NCBI GenBank assembly: GCA_030431185.1
Contig: JAUIJO010000012.1
Location: 1-21,831 of the forward strand
Source: Gammaproteobacteria bacterium
GTDB lineage: Bacteria; Pseudomonadota; Gammaproteobacteria; Xanthomonadales; Xanthomonadaceae
Direction of reading: 5' to 3'
Length of the DNA: 21,831 nucleotides
Of this stretch, positions 15,624-21,831 are shown piece by piece. The translations under genes and the position numbers were made by a program. The first letter of the stretch is position 1. Every line of letters starts with the position of its first letter. Under the pieces are notes generated by a model. It made no database searches. It was not told the DNA's origin and saw only the letters and a list, made by a program, of their open reading frames with translations.

Positions 15624-16615
15624 CACGTCGCTCCTTCCGCCGGCGGCGCGGGCGCGGCCGTCGCGGGCACGGGGACCCCGGCCTGTGGCATGGGTGCGGC
15701 CGGGCGCATGGCCGGCGAGTGCCTCTGCACCAGGGCGGCCTTGGCCGGTTCGACCATGCGATCGAGGGGCAAGGTCTCGCTGACGAAATTGAGTTTCACC
15801 TCGCCGAACAGATCGGCACGCACGTTGGACTCGTTCTGTGCATTCACCGCGACGGTGGACACCATCGTCGAGCTCTGGCCCTCGTAGCTCAGGCTGCCGC
15901 GCTCGCCCCAGTTGGCCACGGCCTTGGGGTCGGTGCCGGCGGCGTAGCCCACCTTGGCCGCGTCCTGCGCGGCCGCGCGGAACATGACCTTGCTGGTGAT
16001 GCTGCCGTCGCGCACCACTACGCGGTTCATGCCCAGCATGACCATCGTCGCCAACAGTTGTTGTCGCTCGCCGCCTACCTTGAGGCGCACCTGCGGCACG
16101 ATCCGTTCTTCCAGAAGTTCGGTGGTCAGCACTTCGTCCGCGAGCCCGAAGTCGGCCAGCCAGGCCGGCTCGAGTCCATCGCTGCGGGGCATCAGTCGCG
16201 GTTCGACGCGTTCGCCGCCGTCGGGCAACAGCAGTTGCACGTCGCCGGGATAGCGGGTGGCCAGCCAGTCGCGCGCCTGGTTGGGGGTGACGTTCTCCTC
16301 GGTGAACTGCTCCAGCGTCTTCGCCACGGACGTGACGAGGCTGGAGTAGCTCTCCATCTGGCGGATCGAGGCATCGACGATGGCATCGAACGTGCCATGG
16401 ACGAGCTGCGCGACGAAGCCAGGGAAATCGATCTCGTTGACCATCGCGCCGGCGCGCCGGGCGATGGTCTCGGTCGCCTGCGGCCGCGGCGTCGTGGACG
16501 CGGTCGCCGGTGGCGCAGCGGCGGCCGGCGTGCCCGGACCATCGAGCGCGCGCGCCGCCACCGACCCTTGCGAGGGCGGGAAGATGCGGTTGCCGTTGCC
16601 ATTTCGTCCGGACAC
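15623..16615 (-). CDS. Operon family protein P1, short form
   Basis: This is the first member of the four-paralogue family to be transcribed, 330 aa, function unknown. I chose GTG 16615 (MSGRNGNGNR): GAGG lies eight bases upstream, it begins 10 bases after the stop of the large enzyme gene, and P2/P3 also begin MSA. An ATG at 16669 would overlap the upstream gene by 44 bases. Unlike P2-P4 it lacks the N-terminal helical block and has a Pro/Ala/Thr-rich segment instead (24-50). Block A is at 62-125 (IDFPGFVAQLVHGTFDAIVD, RQMESY, ARDWLATRYP). Block B is at 183-213 (ERQQLLATMVMLGMNRVVVR, DGSITSKVMF). Block C is at 268-300 (FGEVKLNFVSETLPLDRMVE). The C-terminus is Pro/Ala-rich, like P2. There is no signal peptide. 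Confidence 0.86.
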   Translation of the reverse strand: MSGRNGNGNRIFPPSQGSVAARALDGPGTPAAAAPPATASTTPRPQATETIARRAGAMVNEIDFPGFVAQLVHGTFDAIVDASIRQMESYSSLVTSVAKTLEQFTEENVTPNQARDWLATRYPGDVQLLLPDGGERVEPRLMPRSDGLEPAWLADFGLADEVLTTELLEERIVPQVRLKVGGERQQLLATMVMLGMNRVVVRDGSITSKVMFRAAAQDAAKVGYAAGTDPKAVANWGERGSLSYEGQSSTMVSTVAVNAQNESNVRADLFGEVKLNFVSETLPLDRMVEPAKAALVQRHSPAMRPAAPMPQAGVPVPATAAPAPPAEGAT

Positions 16616-16625
16616 GTCGCGATCC

Positions 16626-19600
16626 TCAGGCCGTGGCGATCCAGTGGTTCTGCCGTTCATGGCGGCCATCGCCCAGCAGTCTCAACTCGATGCGGGCCAG
16701 CGGGCTTCCGGCCTGCAGGCCAACGAAGCGGTAATCGATGCCGACTTTCAGCACCGCCACGCCATCGACGTCCTCGCCCGCCTCGATCCGCGCCATCACG
16801 TCGACGCCGTGGTCCAGGCCGAGGGCGTCCGCCGGCGCCTGTCGCAACCGCGCTTCCACCGCATCCAGATCGTCGGCGGAATCGGAGGCGGTCAAGCTCG
16901 GGCCTTCGTCGCCTGCCCGCGGCAAGGCCACGGGCGCGATGCGGACTTCGCCGACCGCGCCGCCCGCGGCGCGGAAGCGCAACGCCAGGGGCAAGGGCGT
17001 GGCTTCGCCTTCGAGGGCCGGCCAGTCGGCGAGATCCACCTGGACCTCGGTCGCTGCGGCCTCGTCCGCGGCGGCGGGGGCCGCCGGCGCCTTCATGCCT
17101 TCCAGCTGCTCCAGCGCCCAGGTGCTGGCGCCCGCACTGCCGCGATGCAGCGCCATGCGCGTTCCGGGCACTCGGCTGGGCTCCATCGGCTCGACCCGTT
17201 CGCCGGCCGGGGCGTCCGGCGCTTCGTCTTCCGCCAGGGTCCGCGACGCGGGCGGCCGCGCGAGGCGGATCCCACCTGTCCGTCCCATCGACTGCGCGGT
17301 CGCGGCCGCGGCGCCTTCCGGCAGGTACAGCACCCGCCAGTTGCCGTAGTCCGGCTCGGCCATGTTGCCGAATGCGGATGCGAAGTCCTCGAAGGACAGC
17401 CAGTCCGCGTAGCCTGCGTTGGGTGGGTTGAAGACGACCGGGTCGGCATCGAAAGCGACCCGGGTGTCCCACGGATTGAGCACCTTGACCTCGGCGGCGG
17501 CCGGATCGTCCAGGTCGCCACGGATGCCCGCGACCACGACCGCGTGCGGTGCGCCCACGATCACCACCCACAGCGGGCCGTGCGTCGACAGCCACTGGGC
17601 CCATTGCCGGGGGGCATGATAGAGACTGGCGTTGGAGGGCTGCTCGATCACGTCGAAGTGGAAACGTTCGCGTACCGCCTCCAGCAGATCCCATCCGTAC
17701 GAACTGGCCAGCGAAGCGCCGACCGCGTCCGCCAACTGCTCGGGCGCGAACGACGCGTGCCCCCGGTACGACAGCAGCATCGCCATCGCCGCGGCCCAGC
17801 ACGCGTTCTTGTCGGGCTGCGGCACGAGTACGACCGGCAGGTCGCTCTCTTCCGCATGCTGCGGCGCGGGCACGGTGGCGTCGCCTTCCGCCAGGGCAAG
17901 GCTGTTGCTGCGCCCCTCTATCCAACTGATCTTCGCGGCGGTCAGGCGGCACCCGCGGTTGAGGTCGGGGCTCGCGGACACGCTGCTGATGTGGACCCCC
18001 ACCACGTAGGCCTTCATTGCCCCGCCGCGGTCGCTCAGGTAGTACACCGGCGAACCGCTCGCGCGCTTGAGGGTCATGATCGGGTAATCGAAGGTACTGT
18101 CGCCCGCGCCAAGCGCGGCGATGTAGCCCGCGTGCAGATGCTGCTTGTACCCGTCGATGGCGGCGGTCAGTTCCGGCACCCGGTCCGAGCGCGAGGAATA
18201 GCCGCAGACCACGACGCCCTCCGGACGCGATTGACGCAGCTCCTCCAGCGCGTCGAACCAGCGGCCATTGGGCGCGGGGTTGGGCACGTTGTCGATCACC
18301 GCCAGGTCGAAGGCCGGATTGCTGCCACGGTAGCTGGCGGGAATCCGCCACTGGCGCCGCGGCACGTTGAACCGGCCGAAGGGTTCGGTCCCGCCACCGC
18401 CCTGCCCGTTCTTGCCCGGCACGACATCGACGCTGGCGATGCCGGCGTCGTGCAGGTTGTGGCCGCAGGTCAGGATGCGGCGGGATCCGATGTAGAAACC
18501 CGTTCCGCGCCCGAGCACCCGGCCCGAGGCGTTCTTCATCTCCAGCAGGCAGATCGCCGAGTGCGGGAAGATCGTGGTGTTGGGCACGCCCGCGAACCAC
18601 TCCTCGCGCGCCTGGCTGAAGGCATCGGCCTGGCAGACCAGGGCGCTCGAGGGGTCGGCGGGGTCGTAGAACGGGGTGATGATCTCCTGCGCGGTCGCGT
18701 AGGCACCCTGCGAGGTCGCCGCGGGCGACTGCAGCGCCGCCACCGCCTGCGCCACGCATTCCATGTAGCGGTCCCAGTCCCAGATCGAGCTCGGGCAGTC
18801 ATGGTTGTCGGCGGGCGATATCTCGTGGTGGCCGCGGATGTGCTCGCGGTCGGGGGCGATGCCGTGCTGCCGGCACAGCCAGGCAACGAGGCGCGCAGAG
18901 GCTTCATACTGCGCGTCCGTCGGCGGCAGGTCGCGCGGGTTGGAACGGCCGGGCTTGTTGGCGTTGTGCTCGATGCCGATGCTGCGCGAGTTGGCCTGCG
19001 ACGCGTGGTGCGCCGTGTCGGCGTCGTGCACCATCTGCACGACCTCGCCATCACGGCCGACGATGTAATGGGCGCTGCTGCGGATCGGCTTGCCGGTGCG
19101 CTCGTTGACCCTGGCGCCGTTCTGGAACCACGCGATCGTGCCATCGATGCGTGGTCCGCCGGCGGTGATGTGGACGACGATGCGGTCCAGCACGCGATCG
19201 CGCCGGCGCCCGCGGGTGAAGTTGCGCGCATGCGCCGCGGCGAAGCGGCTGGCCCCCGGGAAGTCCGGCGCCTCGTCCGACAATGCACGCGCCTGCCAGG
19301 CCTGCGCTTCCGGGAGCTCCCGAACAGGTTCATCGACGGTGATGCCGATGGTGTCGGGGTCGACCCCGTCCGCGGTTTCGCCACGGGCGTCCTCCGGCGC
19401 ATCGGCTTCGAGCGCGAAACTGGTCGCGCGTGCCTCGATCCAGTCGATCTTCGCGGGCGTGATGAAACAGCCCCGGTTCAGGCCGCGATCGACCGGCTCG
19501 CCACTCACGTGCACGGCGCAGATCCGGGCCTCGAGCTGGCGCCCGGACCCGGTCACCGTGTAGACCGGCGAGCCGCTCGCGCCCATCAACGAGAGGATCG

Positions 19601-21653
19601 GGTAGTCGATGGTGTCGGGCGTCGGCGCTTCGCTGACGTAGCCGCCGTGCAGGTGCTGCTTGTCGCCGTCGATGATGACGTCGAGCTGCGGCACCTTGCG
19701 CGAACCCGCCGAGTACCCGCAGACGACCACCGGCAGTTCGGTGGAGGGGCTGGCATTGAGGAACCGGAAGAACTGGCCGTGCGGCGCATTGATCGGCACG
19801 TTGTCGATGACCGCCAGGTCCTTGTCCCAGTGCCCCGCACCGGTGTAGCCCGGCGCCACGCGCCAGGACGACGCATTGACCGTGGCCTCGCCGAACGGCT
19901 TGGCGCCGCGGCCATTGCGCCCCGGGATGATCCGCACGCGCGCCTTGCCATGCAGGTTGTGCGCGCAGGTGAGGATGCGGTTGCGGCCGATGTAGAAACC
20001 GGTGCCCTGGTACTGGCGACCATCGGGCGCGGTCATGATCAGCTGGCAGATCGCCGAATGGGGGAACTGCCGGGTGTCGGACACGCCCGAGAACCATTCT
20101 TCGCGCGCCTGGCTGAAGGCGTCGCGCGTGCATTGCAGGGCGGTGGCGGGATCGCGCGGGTCGTAGAACGGCGCGATGATCTCCTGCGCCGTCGCCACCG
20201 CGCCCGCGCCGCGCAGCGCCTGCGTGGTGGCCGTCGCGCCGGGCTCATGGCAGGTGCGCGTGGTGACCATGTCCATGTAGTAGTCCCAGTCCCAGACTGC
20301 GTTCGGGCAGCCGGTGTGGGTGGTGGCGGTATCGGCTTCGGCGTGGCCGAGCACGTGGCTGCGGTCGGCGGGGATGCCGTAGTGATCGCACAGCCAGGTG
20401 ACCAGCGCGGCGGACGCGCACATCTGCGCCGGGGTCGGCCGCAGCCCGCGGGTGTTCGCCACGTGCTCGATGCCGATGCTGGTGCCGTTGGCGGCGCGCG
20501 CGTGCCAAGCCACGTCGTCGTGGCGCACCATCTGCACCACCTCGCCGTCCTGGCCGATGACGTAGTGCGCGCTGACCCGCGCCTGGGGGTTCTGGAACCA
20601 GCCGATCGTGCCGTTGATGTTGGCGCCGCCGTCGGTGATGTGTATGACGATGCGTTCGATCCTGCGTCCGCCCGAGGTCGCGCGGAAGTTCCCGCCGTGC
20701 GCGGCGACGAAGCGGTCGGCCTGCGGGTACTCCGGCGTGGGCGCGGAGAGCGCGCGCGGGTTGCGCGCCTGGCTGCGCGCGGTCGCCACGTCATCGGGGA
20801 TGGGCGCCTCGATACCGTGCCGGGCGTCGTCCGCCGCCGTGGTGTCCGCCGCACCGCCGGCGAATGCATGGGCGCTCGGCGGCCGCCAACCCTGGGCCGT
20901 GGAGGCCGGCGGCGGGGCGCTACCGTTCGACGCGCCAGCGGCCGTCCCGTTGCGCGGGGAGTTGCCTCCTCCGTCGACGGCCGGCGCCTGCGTCGCCCCG
21001 GGGGCACGGCCGCCGTTCGATGCGGGGGCATCCACGGAACCGGCGTCGGCCTGCCGCCAGAGCTCGTCGGAATAGCCGTCACTGTAGGCGGCGGTGTCCG
21101 GCGAGGCCGCGCCGCCATTCGCATGGCCATTGGTGGGGGCCGCGCCATCACGGGCCCCTCGCCCATTCGAGGCCGGGGCTGGGGACGGGGCCAGCACATC
21201 GCCGCCCCAGACCAGCGCATGGCCGTTGGTCGCGTATCCGTTCGTGCCGAGGGTACGACGCAGGCCACGCTCGGTCAGGCCCGACAGACTGACGTACATC
21301 CGGCCGGCATCGGGAGTCTTCACCGAGATCGGATGGCTGCGATCCTTGTCCTGGTAGGTCGCCACGCCGAAGTAGAGCCGGGGCTGTCCGACGAAGCGCG
21401 CCACCACCGACGGCGGCACCAGGTACACCGCTTCGCGCCCGCCGACCGCGGTGCGGCCGTTCCCGCCCCCGGCGGCCAACAGGCGGCTGGAGAAGAAGTT
21501 CCGGGTCGTGCGGCGGGCGCGGTTCTCCGCCTTGAGCAGGTCCGGATCTGTCGCCAGGCCGATCTCGAACAGCGGCAGGTCGGTGCGGACGGTGAAGCCC
21601 AGCACGCTGAAGCGGTCGTCGATCGACGCTCGGTTGGCTCGAATGAGTGCCAT
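16626..21653 (-). CDS. 1675-aa multi-enzyme protein: two amidase-protease units plus papain-fold peptidase
   Basis: Start: ATG 21653, with AAGGAG seven bases upstream. Residues 1-135 are an unrecognised domain (FSVLGFTVRTDLPLFEIGL...VYLVPPSVVARFVG). Residues 139-300 are a disordered Asn-Gly/Ala/Pro linker. Amidase_2/PGRP-type amidase 1 is at about 310-465 (likely zinc ligands His338, His437, Cys449; ends WDWDYYMDM). Trypsin/V8-like protease 1 is at about 485-750 (triad His565, Asp612, Ser693 in GASGSP). Amidase 2 is at about 800-970 (His828, His942, Cys953). Protease 2 is at about 985-1250 (His1065, Asp1116, Ser1199). A C39/C70-like papain-fold domain is at about 1270-1445 (Cys1285 in NACWAAAM, His1370, Asn1393/Asp1396). 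Residues 1500-1675 are an unknown beta-rich C-terminus. All active sites look intact. There is no signal peptide, although peptidoglycan is the expected amidase substrate. It is probably the effector of the operon (inference). Confidence 0.9.
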   Translation of the reverse strand: MALIRANRASIDDRFSVLGFTVRTDLPLFEIGLATDPDLLKAENRARRTTRNFFSSRLLAAGGGNGRTAVGGREAVYLVPPSVVARFVGQPRLYFGVATYQDKDRSHPISVKTPDAGRMYVSLSGLTERGLRRTLGTNGYATNGHALVWGGDVLAPSPAPASNGRGARDGAAPTNGHANGGAASPDTAAYSDGYSDELWRQADAGSVDAPASNGGRAPGATQAPAVDGGGNSPRNGTAAGASNGSAPPPASTAQGWRPPSAHAFAGGAADTTAADDARHGIEAPIPDDVATARSQARNPRALSAPTPEYPQADRFVAAHGGNFRATSGGRRIERIVIHITDGGANINGTIGWFQNPQARVSAHYVIGQDGEVVQMVRHDDVAWHARAANGTSIGIEHVANTRGLRPTPAQMCASAALVTWLCDHYGIPADRSHVLGHAEADTATTHTGCPNAVWDWDYYMDMVTTRTCHEPGATATTQALRGAGAVATAQEIIAPFYDPRDPATALQCTRDAFSQAREEWFSGVSDTRQFPHSAICQLIMTAPDGRQYQGTGFYIGRNRILTCAHNLHGKARVRIIPGRNGRGAKPFGEATVNASSWRVAPGYTGAGHWDKDLAVIDNVPINAPHGQFFRFLNASPSTELPVVVCGYSAGSRKVPQLDVIIDGDKQHLHGGYVSEAPTPDTIDYPILSLMGASGSPVYTVTGSGRQLEARICAVHVSGEPVDRGLNRGCFITPAKIDWIEARATSFALEADAPEDARGETADGVDPDTIGITVDEPVRELPEAQAWQARALSDEAPDFPGASRFAAAHARNFTRGRRRDRVLDRIVVHITAGGPRIDGTIAWFQNGARVNERTGKPIRSSAHYIVGRDGEVVQMVHDADTAHHASQANSRSIGIEHNANKPGRSNPRDLPPTDAQYEASARLVAWLCRQHGIAPDREHIRGHHEISPADNHDCPSSIWDWDRYMECVAQAVAALQSPAATSQGAYATAQEIITPFYDPADPSSALVCQADAFSQAREEWFAGVPNTTIFPHSAICLLEMKNASGRVLGRGTGFYIGSRRILTCGHNLHDAGIASVDVVPGKNGQGGGGTEPFGRFNVPRRQWRIPASYRGSNPAFDLAVIDNVPNPAPNGRWFDALEELRQSRPEGVVVCGYSSRSDRVPELTAAIDGYKQHLHAGYIAALGAGDSTFDYPIMTLKRASGSPVYYLSDRGGAMKAYVVGVHISSVSASPDLNRGCRLTAAKISWIEGRSNSLALAEGDATVPAPQHAEESDLPVVLVPQPDKNACWAAAMAMLLSYRGHASFAPEQLADAVGASLASSYGWDLLEAVRERFHFDVIEQPSNASLYHAPRQWAQWLSTHGPLWVVIVGAPHAVVVAGIRGDLDDPAAAEVKVLNPWDTRVAFDADPVVFNPPNAGYADWLSFEDFASAFGNMAEPDYGNWRVLYLPEGAAAATAQSMGRTGGIRLARPPASRTLAEDEAPDAPAGERVEPMEPSRVPGTRMALHRGSAGASTWALEQLEGMKAPAAPAAADEAAATEVQVDLADWPALEGEATPLPLALRFRAAGGAVGEVRIAPVALPRAGDEGPSLTASDSADDLDAVEARLRQAPADALGLDHGVDVMARIEAGEDVDGVAVLKVGIDYRFVGLQAGSPLARIELRLLGDGRHERQNHWIATA
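17889..19268 (-). repeat. Second copy of the internal amidase-protease unit
   Basis: Residues about 796-1255 of the large protein repeat residues 305-750. The junction between amidase and protease is nearly identical in the two copies: here ATAQEIITPFYDPADPSSAL then DAFSQAREEWFAGV and IFPHSAICLL. The shared sequence is also visible at DNA level (CGCGCGCCTGGCTGAAGGC and ATGATCTCCTGCGC in both), so the duplication is a true tandem copy. It differs from the first copy by a small insert after WFQN (GARVNERTGKPIR). Confidence 0.85.
19404..20741 (-). repeat. First copy of the internal amidase-protease unit
   Basis: Residues about 305-750 of the large protein. Matching landmarks with the second copy are RIVIHITDGG/RIVVHITAGG, GTIGWFQN/GTIAWFQN, GEVVQMV in both, SIGIEH in both, ATAQEIIAPFYDPRDPATAL, FSQAREEWFSGV, FPHSAICQL and RILTCAHNLH. 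The unit ends with NRGCFITPAKIDWIEAR, matched by NRGCRLTAAKISWIEGR. Confidence 0.85.
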
Positions 21654-21677
21654 GACTGAACTCCTTGGAGGCGTCGC

Positions 21678-21831
21678 TTACTTCGGGGGAGTGGCAGGGA
21701 TGCGGGGGCGGGACGCATTCCGGGCGCACGGCGCCGTCGCGTCGTCCAGCGCCACCGCGACGGGCGCGTCGCCGGCATCCTGGATGACGTTCGAGATGCG
21801 CTCCCAGAAGCGCTGCTGGGCATCGATGCCG
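21678..21831 (-). CDS. C-terminus of an unknown upstream operon protein (partial)
   Basis: The last 50 codons of a gene that enters the window from beyond base 21831, ending in TAA at 21680-21678, 24 bases before the start of the large enzyme gene. The visible part is a helix (IDAQQRFWERISNVIQDAG), then APVAVALDDAT and a Pro/Arg-rich end. The frame has the GC-rich third positions of the neighbouring genes. It is too short to identify, but it shows that the operon continues upstream and that its promoter is not in this window. Confidence 0.65.
   Translation of the reverse strand, partial: GIDAQQRFWERISNVIQDAGDAPVAVALDDATAPCARNASRPRIPATPPK

Noticed and set aside
9757..17846. Reading the prenyltransferase, S8 protease and papain-fold peptidase as a prenylated-peptide (cyanobactin-like) cluster.
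   Set aside because: No precursor peptide, cyclodehydratase or transporter is present, and most of the operon consists of large unknown paralogues.
16380..21659. A very long open frame on the plus strand opposite the 1675-aa enzyme gene.
   Set aside because: It is the antisense shadow of a GC-rich gene: its translation is Arg/Gly/His/Val-rich with no domain, whereas the minus strand shows five enzyme domains with intact motifs.
4552..21831. Identification of the operon as an extracellular contractile injection system or tailocin.
   Set aside because: No sheath, tube, baseplate, spike or AAA ATPase gene is recognisable in the window; genes beyond 21831 could still change this.

Overview
The window is very GC-rich DNA, most likely from a Lysobacteraceae (Xanthomonadaceae) gammaproteobacterium such as Lysobacter, Luteimonas or a relative. 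This rests on the GC content, the RNase D sequence, the many GTG and TTG starts, and general protein character. It is an inference, because there is no 16S or other marker gene.

Region 1 (1-3370) is ordinary chromosome. It holds the N-terminus of a lipoprotein (minus strand, leaving the window), ribonuclease D (rnd, plus), a small lipoprotein with a C-terminal domain that may be NTF2-like (minus), a DUF2127-type membrane protein (plus), and a complete tRNA-Ala(CGC) with its own promoter and a strong terminator.

Region 2 (3422-4550) is a type II toxin-antitoxin module on the minus strand. A Phd/YefM-like antitoxin overlaps a zeta-toxin-like P-loop kinase by four bases. A perfect TATAAT and two direct repeats in the short AT-rich promoter look like the autoregulatory site.

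Region 3 (4552-21831) is one uninterrupted minus-strand operon of at least twelve tightly packed genes. I cannot assign it to any described system. In order of transcription it encodes: the C-terminus of an unknown protein; a 1675-residue multi-enzyme protein with two amidase-plus-trypsin-like-protease units in tandem and a papain-fold (C39/C70-like) peptidase; a first member (P1) of a four-member paralogous family; an 84-aa protein; a 256-aa protein with a helix-hairpin-helix stretch; a subtilisin-like S8 protease; a 704-aa protein; a protein with the hallmarks of a DMATS/ABBA aromatic prenyltransferase; two further family members (P2, P3); a 303-aa paralogue of the C-terminal half of the 704-aa protein; and a fourth family member (P4) with a Gly/Ser/Glu tail.

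The repeated paralogues look like components of a hetero-oligomeric structure. The multi-enzyme protein looks like its cargo or effector, the S8 protease like a maturation enzyme, and the prenyltransferase like a modifying enzyme. None of the complete operon proteins has a recognisable signal peptide, although the large one carries peptidoglycan-hydrolase and protease domains. This working model (a cell-wall- and protein-degrading system for predation, competition or defence) is inference. The domain calls, catalytic residues and paralogy are read directly from the sequence.
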